Shown here: in pieces, positions 43,239-52,618 of the stretch
How positions within the stretch are numbered: the first letter of the stretch is position 1
How the letters are laid out: the number at the start of each line of letters is the position of its first letter
NCBI RefSeq assembly: GCF_963575615.1
Contig: NZ_CAUYTL010000006.1
Location: 47,052 to 111,051 of the forward strand
Direction: 5' to 3'
DNA from: Listeria_A hofi
GTDB taxonomy: Bacteria; Bacillota; Bacilli; Lactobacillales; Listeriaceae
Length of the DNA: 64,000 bases
Translations under genes and position numbers: made by a program
The notes under the pieces: generated by a model
What the model saw: only the letters and a program-made list of their open reading frames with translations
What the model was told of the DNA's origin: nothing
Databases searched by the model: none

Positions 43239-43921
43239 GTGCAAGTAAGAGAAGGAGCGATCAGCGGAAACTTATCGTATACAATCAACCACTTTCTTCG
43301 TTAGCGGAGCAGTTTCGAATTCTGGTGGAAAATATCGAGTTGATGGGGCTGGATCAGAAAATTCATTCCATCTTGATTACATCAGCGGATCCTAATTCGG
43401 GTAAATCGCTTATTTCGAGTAATTTGGCGATCGCTTTTGCTCAGAAGGGTAAGAAAACGCTACTTTTGGATGCGGATTTGCGGAAGCCGACGATTCAGAA
43501 TTATTTTGATGCGAGTCGTTCGGAAGGTTTGATGGGTGTGATGCGGAATAATGTGACATTGGATGAGGCGATGATTCGGACGGATATGGATGGGCTTGAT
43601 GTTCTATGTGTGGGACTGACACCAATTAATCCTGCGAGTATTTTGGCGACGAAGCGGTTTGCGGAGGTTTTGGAGGAATTGAAGGGGCGTTACGATCAAG
43701 TTATTTTAGATACGCCGCCGATTTTAACGGTTGCGGATGCGCAGGTTTTGGCCCCGCATGTGGACGCGTCGTTACTCGTTATTCGAAATGATTATACGGT
43801 GACGGATCGCGCGAAGAAGGCGTCGGATCAGCTACGATCGAGCTCTAAGCAGTTTTTGGGTGCGATTTTTAATAATCAGAAGCAGAAGAAAGAACATTAC
43901 TATTATAAGGAGCATTCGTGA
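43235..43921 (+). CDS. BY-type tyrosine kinase of set 2
   Basis: A 228-residue kinase. Walker A ADPNSGKSLIS, Walker A' LLLDADLRKPT, Walker B VILDTPP, and a C-terminal tyrosine run (HYYYKEHS). It is paired with the modulator just upstream. Its stop overlaps the start of the next gene (TGATG). Confidence 0.9.
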   Translation: MSASKRRSDQRKLIVYNQPLSSLAEQFRILVENIELMGLDQKIHSILITSADPNSGKSLISSNLAIAFAQKGKKTLLLDADLRKPTIQNYFDASRSEGLMGVMRNNVTLDEAMIRTDMDGLDVLCVGLTPINPASILATKRFAEVLEELKGRYDQVILDTPPILTVADAQVLAPHVDASLLVIRNDYTVTDRAKKASDQLRSSSKQFLGAIFNNQKQKKEHYYYKEHS

Positions 43922-44823
43922 TGGAGTTAGTCAGTGTAGTTATTCCAACGCGACATCGTAAGGAACTTTTGGCGCGCGCGATCGAGAGCGTGATGCAGCA
44001 GACGTATTCGAATATCGAGGTTTGGGTAGTTGTAGATGGCGAAGATCCGGGTACGATGGCTTATTTGAAGAATTTAGGAAAAACGAGATTTCCAGTCCAT
44101 TATGTGAAAACGAGCGGTATCGGCGGATCGGCTGCGAGAAATTTAGGTGTGGAAAAGGCTAGTGGGAAATGGGTGGCTTTTTTGGACGATGATGATGCAT
44201 TTTTGCCGGATAAGATTGCCTGTCAGTGGGAGCAGTTACGGTATAGTTTGGATGATTTTCAGCTTTGTTTTTGCCCAGTATTGACGAATTCGCTGAAGAA
44301 TCCGGATCTGTTTTTACCGATGCGAACGATGGATTTGAACGCGGAACCGTTGACAGTAGCAGAGTTTCTTTTTTGTAAAAAGGGGCGGCGAACGCTTGGG
44401 TTTATTCAAACGTCGACATTGTTCGGTACGCGGGATTTATTCCGGAAGATTCCATTTACAGAAGGATTGCTGAAGCATCAGGATTGGGATTTATTGTTGC
44501 GAATGGCGCAAGATGGCGTTCAATTTCACCAGTTGCAGGAGCCGAAAACACGATTTTATCGGCATCATGCACCAGCGATTGGCAACACGAATGCGTGGAG
44601 GTTTTCGGATGCGTGGATCAAACGAATGGAGATGTCAAAACTAGCACGAGATTATTTTACGCTCTCGATAATTTTACGAGGAGTGGCGAAGGATGTGACG
44701 TTAACTCGAACCGAAAAACGCAGTCATTTTAAACGAAGAATAGGTGCGATAACGTGGCGAAAAGGACATTATTTTCAGTTTTTACGCTTGATTTTTGTTA
44801 ATTTCACTCGAATTTATATGTAA
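43921..44823 (+). CDS. GT2-family glycosyltransferase
   Basis: A 300-residue GT-A enzyme with VSVVIPTRHRKELLARAIESV at the start, GGSAARNLGVEKASGKWVAFLDDDD (the DXD metal site near residue 90), and HQDWDLLLRMA downstream, matching the ED/QD-type GT2 transferases. ATG 43921 is eight bases after AAGGAG; the GTG three bases earlier is too close. Confidence 0.88.
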   Translation: MELVSVVIPTRHRKELLARAIESVMQQTYSNIEVWVVVDGEDPGTMAYLKNLGKTRFPVHYVKTSGIGGSAARNLGVEKASGKWVAFLDDDDAFLPDKIACQWEQLRYSLDDFQLCFCPVLTNSLKNPDLFLPMRTMDLNAEPLTVAEFLFCKKGRRTLGFIQTSTLFGTRDLFRKIPFTEGLLKHQDWDLLLRMAQDGVQFHQLQEPKTRFYRHHAPAIGNTNAWRFSDAWIKRMEMSKLARDYFTLSIILRGVAKDVTLTRTEKRSHFKRRIGAITWRKGHYFQFLRLIFVNFTRIYM

Positions 44824-44836
44824 AAGGATGATAAAA

Positions 44837-46144
44837 ATGAATATTACGGTGATTGGGGCCGGTTATGTAGGGCTTGTAACTGCAACTGCTTTAGCGAAGA
44901 TTGGCCATCAAGTAATCTGTTTAGATAGAGATAAGAAGAAGATTGGGATGTTGAAAGTGGGGCGAGTACCTATTTTTGAACCTGATTTGGAAACATTAGT
45001 GGAGCAGGGGATAACTGCGGGTTGTTTACGGTTTACGACGAAGGGCAAAGAGGCGTTTTTAAGCCCGGATATTATTTTGCTGGCGGTTGGGACACCAGAG
45101 AATGCGGACGGTTCGGCTAATTTATCGGCGATTTTTGGAGCATGTCAGGAAATTGCGGATTCGGTTGGAAATCCAGTCATTGTTGGTGTGAAATCGACGG
45201 TTCCGGTGGGCACAAATGACAAATTAGAGACGTTTTTCAAAGCCCAGAACGCGCTCGTGGAAGTGGTTTCTAATCCAGAATTTTTATCACAAGGGACGGC
45301 GGTTCGAGATACGTTGCATGCGAACAGAATTATTATCGGGGCGGAATCGGAGGATGCGATGGCGCGGATGATGGAGATGTATGCGCCATTCCAGCAACCA
45401 ATGGTAACGATGAAACGTCGGAGTGCGGAAATGGTGAAGTATGCGTCTAATGATTTTTTGGCGCTCAAGATTTCGTTTATTAACGATATTGCAAATCTCT
45501 GTGAGTGCGTCGAGGCGGATATCGATGAGGTTGTCGAAGGCATGAAATTTGACGAACGCATCGGGTATCAGTTCTTATCACCTGGAATTGGGTATGGCGG
45601 ATCATGTTTTCCGAAAGATACGAAGGCGCTTCATTGGCTAGCGGAGGAATCGGGTTACACATTACGCACGATTCAAGCGGCGATTCAGGTGAATGAGAAG
45701 CAGAAATTTAAGCTGATTCAAGCGGCAAGAAAAGATATCGCACAACTCGCAGGCAAAAAAATCGCAGTACTTGGCGTGGCATTTAAGCCTGGAACCGATG
45801 ATTTACGTGAGGCACCGGCCCTTCCGAATATTCAGTATTTGCTGGATGCAGGTGCGGAAGTTAGCGTATATGATCCTGTTGCTATGGGGAATGTGGCATT
45901 GATTTTTGGTAAGGCTATTCATTACAGCGCGAGTATGGAGGAATGCTTGGCTGATGCGGATGCGTGCTTTATTTTTACGGAGTGGGCGGAAATTCGTGAG
46001 ATGGATTTGGCGCTATTTCAACGGATGAAGGATCGTAACGTTTATGATGGGCGTAATTGTTTTGACTTGGTAGACGCGAAAAAAGCGGATCTCAATTATT
46101 ATTCCATTGGCCGTAAGAAGGTACAAAGGAGTCGGGTACGGTGA
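44837..46144 (+). CDS. UDP-glucose 6-dehydrogenase
   Basis: A 435-residue enzyme making UDP-glucuronate. TVIGAGYVGLVTATALAKIGH, VKSTVPVGTND, EFLSQGTAVRD, and catalytic GIGYGGSCFPKDTKAL (Cys about 259) are the Ugd/TuaD signatures, clearly different from the three HexNAc dehydrogenases here. I chose ATG 44837 (AAAAGGATG upstream); the frame opens 14 codons earlier inside the previous gene but lacks a ribosome site. Confidence 0.92.
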   Translation: MNITVIGAGYVGLVTATALAKIGHQVICLDRDKKKIGMLKVGRVPIFEPDLETLVEQGITAGCLRFTTKGKEAFLSPDIILLAVGTPENADGSANLSAIFGACQEIADSVGNPVIVGVKSTVPVGTNDKLETFFKAQNALVEVVSNPEFLSQGTAVRDTLHANRIIIGAESEDAMARMMEMYAPFQQPMVTMKRRSAEMVKYASNDFLALKISFINDIANLCECVEADIDEVVEGMKFDERIGYQFLSPGIGYGGSCFPKDTKALHWLAEESGYTLRTIQAAIQVNEKQKFKLIQAARKDIAQLAGKKIAVLGVAFKPGTDDLREAPALPNIQYLLDAGAEVSVYDPVAMGNVALIFGKAIHYSASMEECLADADACFIFTEWAEIREMDLALFQRMKDRNVYDGRNCFDLVDAKKADLNYYSIGRKKVQRSRVR

Positions 46145-47028
46145 CGTCGATTTCAGTTATTTTGCCAGTTTATAATGTAGCGAACTACTTGGAGCAGTGC
46201 TTGAACAGCTTACTTTCTCAGACGTTTCAAGATTTTGAGATTATTGTGGTGGATGATGGAAGTACAGATGGGAGTTCTGATATTTTGGCGGTGTATAACC
46301 AGATGATTCCTAAGCTGCATCTTTATACACAGGAAAATGCGGGGCTTTCTGCGGCTAGAAATATCGGCTTGCAACAGGCGACTGGAAAATATATTTACTT
46401 CTTGGATTCGGATGATTATTTGGAATTAGATACGTTTGAAAAATGCATGCAATTAGCGGAGAGTTATCAGTTGGATTTCGTGAAATTTGATGCGCAACCT
46501 TTTTCTGAAACGGGACAGGTGGGGTGGAATAGATATGATTCTAAGGCGGTTTTAGAGCCTCGGAGGTTGTATCAACTAGACGAATGGCTGGAAAAGCAGT
46601 ATCAGCATTATAATTCGCCTGTCTGGTTATTTTTGATTCGGCATTCGGTTATTCGCGAAAATGGATTAGCTTTTCAAGAGGGGTTATTGCATGAGGATGA
46701 GCTTTTCACGCCGCAATTGTTCGCTGTTTCTAAGCGGATGATGTATCTGGATAAGGCCTTTTTCAATCGGAGATATCGGCGGGATTCGATTATGGGACAG
46801 GCCGGGCAAGGGAATGCGTCGCGTAGGTCAAAGCAGTGGATTGTGTTGGAGCTTCATGAAGAGGCAAAGCGAGCAACGGAAAAAAGTGTTCGGCGATTCA
46901 TGTTGCACCGGCGAGACGTCTTGTACATGGAGACGCAATGTGGGCATCCGATACCATTAAAACGGCGCTGGCTACTCGATTTACGTGTATACTTGCGTCA
47001 ACTGAAACAGAGATTGAGGAGAATGTAA
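46141..47028 (+). CDS. GT2-family glycosyltransferase (EpsJ/CpsJ-like)
   Basis: A 295-residue GT-A enzyme. SISVILPVYNVANYLEQCLNSLLSQT, EIIVVDDGSTDGSSDIL, GLSAARNIGLQQATGKYIYFLDSDDYL with the DSDD metal site. The start is GTG 46141, overlapping the previous stop, with AAAGGAG about eleven bases upstream. The stop overlaps the flippase start (TAATG). Confidence 0.88.
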   Translation: MTSISVILPVYNVANYLEQCLNSLLSQTFQDFEIIVVDDGSTDGSSDILAVYNQMIPKLHLYTQENAGLSAARNIGLQQATGKYIYFLDSDDYLELDTFEKCMQLAESYQLDFVKFDAQPFSETGQVGWNRYDSKAVLEPRRLYQLDEWLEKQYQHYNSPVWLFLIRHSVIRENGLAFQEGLLHEDELFTPQLFAVSKRMMYLDKAFFNRRYRRDSIMGQAGQGNASRRSKQWIVLELHEEAKRATEKSVRRFMLHRRDVLYMETQCGHPIPLKRRWLLDLRVYLRQLKQRLRRM

Positions 47029-48308
47029 TGGAGGCAGATGCTAGTAAGAAAAGACTGTTTCGAAATACGCTGTACCTTTACATTTTGACGTTTTCTTCTT
47101 ATTTTTTTAGTTTGATTACTGTGCCATATCAAACGCGGATTTTAGGGCCAGAGTTTTATGGGAAAATCGGTTTTGCCCTTGCGATGATGGTTTATTTCCG
47201 CTTAATCATTGATTTTGGTTTTATTTTATCAGCGACTGCGGATGTGTCGCAACACCGAGAGGATAGGCGGGAAGTTGCCAAAATTTATACGGCCGTAATG
47301 CGTGCCAAGATGTGGCTGACGGCGTGTAGTTTGCTCGTTTTGTTGCTGATATGTTACGCAATTCCAATGTTCAGACACGATTGGTTACTTTATCTACTAA
47401 CCTTTTCATCCGTTGCGGTGAGCGCATTCTTACCGGACTTCTTGTATCGAGGTTTGGAGACGATGAAACGAATTACGGTGAGAACGGTCATCATTCAAGT
47501 GTTTTTTGTATGCATGGTTTTTATTTTTTTAAAAACACCGGAAAACTATTATTTCGTGCCTCTTTTCACGTTGATTGGCAATGCGGTGGCGCTACTATTT
47601 GCCGTACTTCATGTATCCAGGAAGCTCCAAATCAAGTGTGTGCCACTCGAGAAAGGCTATATGAAGCAAACTATTTTAAAGTCATTTCCCTTCTTTTTAT
47701 CGCGAATCGCTGGGACTGTCTATCAAACGACGAACACTTTTTTTCTAGGATTAATCTACTCACCCGGAAGCGCGAAAGTTGGCATGTACGTGGCGTCAGA
47801 CCGGCTGGTTGTAACGGCGAATACTGCTTTTTCTCCAATCGCGGATAGTCTGTACCCTTACATGGTGAAGTATCGTGATTTTCGATTGTTACGAAAAATA
47901 AGCGCGATTGTGATGCCACCGGTTATTATCGGATGTATTGTGCTAGGCATTTATGCGAATGAATTTATGGCTTTTCTTTTGGGAGCGGAGTTTTATGAAG
48001 CGGGTTCTATTTTGCGACTATTGTTGCCTATTATCGCGATGACGCCGCTGACCTACATGTTGGGATTTCCAACACTTTCGCCGATGGGGCTTGCAAAACA
48101 TGCGAATATTTCGACCGTTGTTTCGGCAGTTGTTCAGGTTGTAGGAGTTACGATGCTATTTCTGACAGGCATTTTCAACATCACGACGCTTTGTATCGTT
48201 ACCGTGATTTCTCAAAGTTGTGTGTTGCTTTATCGGGCACGAATCATCTGGAAAAATCGTCACCATTTTGCACGTAAGGAGTTAACAAATCATGATACAA
48301 CAGATTAA
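47028..48308 (+). CDS. Wzx-type flippase of set 2
   Basis: A 426-residue polytopic protein of the MATE/Wzx superfamily: RNTLYLYILTFSSYFFSLITVPYQTRILGPEFYGKIGFAL at the N-terminus is the RfbX/EpsK-type opening. I chose ATG 47028 (GAGGAG upstream) over the longer frame from 46938, whose extra 30 residues lie wholly inside the previous gene and do not look like a membrane start. It overlaps the next gene by 17 bases. Confidence 0.87.
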   Translation: MEADASKKRLFRNTLYLYILTFSSYFFSLITVPYQTRILGPEFYGKIGFALAMMVYFRLIIDFGFILSATADVSQHREDRREVAKIYTAVMRAKMWLTACSLLVLLLICYAIPMFRHDWLLYLLTFSSVAVSAFLPDFLYRGLETMKRITVRTVIIQVFFVCMVFIFLKTPENYYFVPLFTLIGNAVALLFAVLHVSRKLQIKCVPLEKGYMKQTILKSFPFFLSRIAGTVYQTTNTFFLGLIYSPGSAKVGMYVASDRLVVTANTAFSPIADSLYPYMVKYRDFRLLRKISAIVMPPVIIGCIVLGIYANEFMAFLLGAEFYEAGSILRLLLPIIAMTPLTYMLGFPTLSPMGLAKHANISTVVSAVVQVVGVTMLFLTGIFNITTLCIVTVISQSCVLLYRARIIWKNRHHFARKELTNHDTTD

Positions 48309-49455
48309 ACAAACAGCGCGCCTGCTGAAAAAAAGACTGGAATTCGGCTGTTTTTCCTATCATTATTGGCTACGACCTATTGAAAAAAATAAAATTGTAG
48401 TTTGTGCTTATTATGGTCGTGGCTACGCGGACAGTCCAAAAGCCATCGTGGCGGAACTTCTCCATCAAGGTTTGGATATTGTTTGGCTAGTTCGCGATGG
48501 GCAAGAAGAGACGCTACCAGCTGGTGTTCGCGCCGTTCGCTATGGTTCAAAGCAAGCAATTCGCGAACTGGCTACTGCAAAAATTTGGCTGGATAATTGC
48601 CGACAAAAATATAGTCCACCGAAAAGGAAACAACAAGTTTACTTCCAAACTTGGCATGGCTCACTGGCGCTAAAGAAAATCGAAAAAGATGCGGAGGAAC
48701 AGTTGCAACTAGGCTATCTTGCTCGTGCGAAAAGCGACGCTAAAAAATGCGATTATATGATGGCTGGCTCTGATTTTTGCGAACGTATCTATGTTGAATC
48801 TTTTTGGTTTCGTGGGGAAGTATTGGCTAGTGGCACGCCAAGATGTGACGCGCTCTTAAAAATGGATATGGCATTAATCCAGCATGTAGCCGAGGCATTC
48901 GACTCCAAACCCATGACGAAATTTGCTTTATACGCGCCGACCTTTAGGCAAGGAGAGAATTTAACGGCTTATTTACACGATTTTTCAAAAGTACACGACG
49001 CGTTACAAAGCCGATTTGGTGGAGAATGGAAAATTCTTGTTCGACTGCATCCTAATGTTGCTAGGCTGGCAGAGCATATTAACTATGACGAAATTATTCT
49101 AAACGCAACGGATTATCCCGATATGCAAGAGCTGCTGGCCGTGTCAGAATGGCTCATCACCGACTATTCATCCAGCATGTTCGATATGGCGATTGCCGGG
49201 AAAAAAGTAGTGCTGTACACACCGGATTTGGATAACTACCTGAAAAAGGAACGAGCGATGTATTTCGATTTGAAAGAGCTCCCATTCCAACTTACTAAAA
49301 CGCCAGAAGCGCTAGTCTCGCAAATGGAGCAGTTTGATGAAATAGATTATCATAAAAAACTCGCTATTTTTCGGCAACAAATTGGTTCCTATGAAACTGG
49401 AAATGCGTCAGTTATTGTGGCTAATAAAATAAAGGAAATCATGACAGAGGAGTAG
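48292..49455 (+). CDS. CDP-glycerol:glycerophosphotransferase-family protein
   Basis: A 387-residue TagB/TagF-like transferase. FQTWHGSLALKKI (catalytic-region His), YAPTFRQG, RLHPN and WLITDYSSSMFDMAI are family motifs. These enzymes move glycerol phosphate from CDP-glycerol to a sugar or polymer. Inside a Wzy-type cluster it suggests a teichoic-acid-like phosphoglycerol decoration. AAGGAG lies upstream within the flippase gene. Confidence 0.85.
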   Translation: MIQQIKQTARLLKKRLEFGCFSYHYWLRPIEKNKIVVCAYYGRGYADSPKAIVAELLHQGLDIVWLVRDGQEETLPAGVRAVRYGSKQAIRELATAKIWLDNCRQKYSPPKRKQQVYFQTWHGSLALKKIEKDAEEQLQLGYLARAKSDAKKCDYMMAGSDFCERIYVESFWFRGEVLASGTPRCDALLKMDMALIQHVAEAFDSKPMTKFALYAPTFRQGENLTAYLHDFSKVHDALQSRFGGEWKILVRLHPNVARLAEHINYDEIILNATDYPDMQELLAVSEWLITDYSSSMFDMAIAGKKVVLYTPDLDNYLKKERAMYFDLKELPFQLTKTPEALVSQMEQFDEIDYHKKLAIFRQQIGSYETGNASVIVANKIKEIMTEE

Positions 49456-49459
49456 AGTT

Positions 49460-50452
49460 ATGGAAAAGCGTTTAGATTGGATAGACACAGCAAAAGGCAT
49501 CGGGATATTCCTCGTTGTTTGGGGACATTTCTATGCGAGCGATGCCGTGAAAATCGTGATTTATGGTTTTCACATGCCGCTTTTCTTCTTCCTGTCAGGT
49601 TATCTTTATAAACAAACATCGATTGGATTCCTGTCATTTTTACGAAAGACGAGTAAGAAGTTATTATTCCCGTTTTTTATCTTTCAAGTAGCAACATTGC
49701 TCGTCGTCAACGGGATAGCGCTGATTGGTTCGCAACAATTATATGAAACGCCAGTAACACTTGTCACCCAGCTATTCTTTCTAGATGGTGAAGTAGGATT
49801 CAACACGCCACTTTGGTTTTTAGTCGTTTTATTCAATGTGGAAATGCTGTTTTACCTATTCGCCCGCTATCTGAAAAAAGGAAAATGGCTCGTGGTTATA
49901 GCAGTTCTCTTGCTCGCCTTCTTACTCAGTAGCCAAGTAAATGAACGATTCGCATTTGGCTTACACATCGTCCCACTAAGCTGGTTCTTCTATTATGCGG
50001 GTTTCCAATGCAAAGCGCAATCTGTATTCCGTTGGCAGCTATGTCAGCGAGGCTATATTATCACGCTAGGTGCTGTCTCGTACCTCTACACAGTCATTTA
50101 CTTAAATCATAGCCAAATTGCCGGTTTTCGAAGCAATAACTTGGGGAATTTCTTCGTTTTTATAATCGGAGCACTACTAGGCATTTTCGTCCTGTGCCTC
50201 TTATGCCAAAAAATTGGGAAGTCTAAGCTATGGGGAGCATTCGGGCGAAATTCGCTGTTCATTTTTGGAACGCATTATTTTTGCCTGATTTTGTACGCCC
50301 ACCTTATTAAATATATAACAGGCGATTTGGCACAGGCGACTTATCCTATCTGGATGACACTGGGCCTCACAATCATCGCTTTTGCTGGATACTCGATTTT
50401 TTTCAAAATCACTCGAAAATTAGGCATAGCACACTATTTCTTCATCAAATAA
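49460..50452 (+). CDS. acyltransferase family 3 membrane protein
   Basis: A 330-residue protein with about ten helices, beginning with KRLDWIDTAKGIGIFLVVWGHF, the Asp and His pattern of OafA/WecH-type O-acetyltransferases, then FHMPLFFFLSGYL and FGRNSLFIFGTHYF. It should acetylate the polymer or a precursor. GAGGAG precedes the ATG; the gap to the previous gene is four bases. Confidence 0.87.
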   Translation: MEKRLDWIDTAKGIGIFLVVWGHFYASDAVKIVIYGFHMPLFFFLSGYLYKQTSIGFLSFLRKTSKKLLFPFFIFQVATLLVVNGIALIGSQQLYETPVTLVTQLFFLDGEVGFNTPLWFLVVLFNVEMLFYLFARYLKKGKWLVVIAVLLLAFLLSSQVNERFAFGLHIVPLSWFFYYAGFQCKAQSVFRWQLCQRGYIITLGAVSYLYTVIYLNHSQIAGFRSNNLGNFFVFIIGALLGIFVLCLLCQKIGKSKLWGAFGRNSLFIFGTHYFCLILYAHLIKYITGDLAQATYPIWMTLGLTIIAFAGYSIFFKITRKLGIAHYFFIK

Positions 50453-50483
50453 AAGACAAACATTCAAAAAAGGAGAACATCAC

Positions 50484-52589
50484 ATGTTAAAAAAACTTAT
50501 CCTCTGTATTTCTATCATGTTATTACCATTTACCACAGGACTTGCGCCAACCGCGCAAGCCAGTGAAGAAAAGACGTTTGAGGAACAGTTTCCAGACCGG
50601 ATTTTAGCAGAGAAAATAGCAACGATTTGCCAAAAGAAAGTGACGGACACCATTTCGCAAAAACAACTGGATAGCATCGGCTCCCTCATTATTAAAAATG
50701 AAAATCTGCACAGTATCGCAGGTATTGAGCGATTGACGAACATTACTGGCATCCAGATTACGAATACATCGTTGGAAGATTTAACGCCACTAGCTACCTT
50801 GAACAAACTAAAAGACTTGAACATTCCATACAATAAAATCAAGACCATCAAGGGAATTGGCAAACTTCCTGTACTTAAAAACCTCTACTTGCAAGGCAAT
50901 CAGATTTCTGATATTCAGTCGCTAGAAAACACGAGCATGCGGAATTTGAATCTATACGATAATCAGCTAGCATCACTTGCAGGAGCAGAAAAAATGAGCG
51001 GCTTGACTCAGCTAGACGTTGGTAAAAACCGAATCAAGGATACGTCGCCCTTGACAACGCTCACCAATTTAACGATTTTGCGTCTAAATTCTAATCAAAT
51101 CACAGATATCGCACCAATTAAATCACTCGTGAATCTAACGCGGCTAGAATTATTCAGTAATAAACTCCTTTCATTCCGGGAACTAGCGTCTTTCTCTAAC
51201 CTGGAATTTTTAGATGTGACGGAAACGGATATGGAAGATTTAACGCCTGTTAGTCTGTTGAATAAGTTGAACTATTTGAAGGCCAACCGGAATAAGTTGT
51301 CTGATGTGAAGGCGGTGCAAGGATTGACAGGACTAAAATACTTGAATGTCGCGGAAAATCGGATTTCTGATGCGACGCCGATGCAATATTTGACCCAGCT
51401 GGAGGAGCTGAATATTAGTTACAACGTGTTTTCAGATATTAGCAGTTTAGGAAAGTTAAAAGAGATCAAGAATTTCTACGCGCAAGGCCAATCTATCGTT
51501 TTACCAGAAGGGGCAAAAGATCAGCCGACTGCGATTATCGTGAAGGATCGTCAAGGTGTAGCGGTAGAATTTTATGCGATGAGCTATTTTCACTATGATA
51601 ATGCTACCAGCACGTTGACCTTTGATGCGAACGGAAAACATACGGTTCAATTCCAAAATGATGCGCTTGATTTTTCCGGTGTTATCCAGCAAACCATTGC
51701 GAATAAAGGGTTGACGACGCAGCTTAGTATTTTGGACAATTTCCGACTTGGCGATAAATATATTACGGGTGTCTACACGAATCCTGAAATTGTGAAAATG
51801 ACGGTGAATATTAACGGGCAGATTTACTATGGCGGTGATGTAAAAAGCAATCACATGAAATACTATATCTATGATAGGAATTTGAAGAAGCAGGATAACG
51901 TAACGATTCAGCTCTACGATAAGACGGGCCAGCTACTCGAAAACTACACGCTGAAAATCGAGGATAAAATGACGACATCTACCAAATGGAAAAACAGTGA
52001 GGTCGCGTTCTTTGGCGACAGTATCACGCTTGGCTTGCGGGCGAATATTGCTTTTCCAACGCTCGTGCAGAAAAACTTATTATTGCCCAGCATTCAAAAC
52101 TGGGGTGTCAGCGGTGCTTCCCTTGCGCAGAGTTCGGGCCAACTTTCTTTAATGAGCAAGATAAATAGCACGAATTATGAGGCCATCACGGATGTTGTTT
52201 TATTTGCAGGAACGAATGATTTTGCCTACAATATCCCACTTGGAACGCCGCAGGGCACGGATGTGAAGACTTTTTATGGTGCGCTAAATACCAGTGTACA
52301 GAAATGGAAAGCTAGTAATGCCAATGTTTATTTCGTAGGGCCGATGTGGCGAGCGCGCTTCAGTGGTAGTGATACGCGAAATAGCGATCAATATCCTAAT
52401 GACATCGGGGTTTACCTTTCGAGCTACAATGAGGCGATGCGTGACGTTGCCAAGCGCAATAACATCCCATTTTTAGATTTATATGCGGAAAAAGATACGT
52501 ATAAAGGAACATTGGAAGATGGTTTGCATCCGAATAATACTGGTCAATATTATCTAGCTGATCGGGTTTCAGAGTTGTTGGGACGCTAG
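50484..52589 (+). CDS. secreted internalin-type LRR protein fused to an Ig-like module and an SGNH hydrolase
   Basis: A 701-residue multidomain protein. Signal peptide to about residue 27 (cleavage after AQA). About eleven 22-residue internalin-type leucine-rich repeats span residues 85-325 (pattern L..L.L..N.I.D..PL). Then comes an internalin-like inter-repeat domain (FYAQGQSIVLPEG to about 405) and one Ig-like module (DKYITGVYTNPEIVKMTVNI, about 415-495) of the kind found in the secreted repeat proteins of this window. The C-terminal SGNH/GDSL esterase domain (507-700) has GDSITLG (Ser nucleophile), FAGTNDF (block III) and DGLHPN (Asp-His). No LPXTG. It probably deacylates polysaccharide or cell wall outside the cell, next to the acyltransferase gene. 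Strong AAAAGGAGAA upstream. Confidence 0.85.
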   Translation: MLKKLILCISIMLLPFTTGLAPTAQASEEKTFEEQFPDRILAEKIATICQKKVTDTISQKQLDSIGSLIIKNENLHSIAGIERLTNITGIQITNTSLEDLTPLATLNKLKDLNIPYNKIKTIKGIGKLPVLKNLYLQGNQISDIQSLENTSMRNLNLYDNQLASLAGAEKMSGLTQLDVGKNRIKDTSPLTTLTNLTILRLNSNQITDIAPIKSLVNLTRLELFSNKLLSFRELASFSNLEFLDVTETDMEDLTPVSLLNKLNYLKANRNKLSDVKAVQGLTGLKYLNVAENRISDATPMQYLTQLEELNISYNVFSDISSLGKLKEIKNFYAQGQSIVLPEGAKDQPTAIIVKDRQGVAVEFYAMSYFHYDNATSTLTFDANGKHTVQFQNDALDFSGVIQQTIANKGLTTQLSILDNFRLGDKYITGVYTNPEIVKMTVNINGQIYYGGDVKSNHMKYYIYDRNLKKQDNVTIQLYDKTGQLLENYTLKIEDKMTTSTKWKNSEVAFFGDSITLGLRANIAFPTLVQKNLLLPSIQNWGVSGASLAQSSGQLSLMSKINSTNYEAITDVVLFAGTNDFAYNIPLGTPQGTDVKTFYGALNTSVQKWKASNANVYFVGPMWRARFSGSDTRNSDQYPNDIGVYLSSYNEAMRDVAKRNNIPFLDLYAEKDTYKGTLEDGLHPNNTGQYYLADRVSELLGR

Positions 52590-52618
52590 CCTAAGTAATG
52601 ATTCGAAAGGGGAAAATC

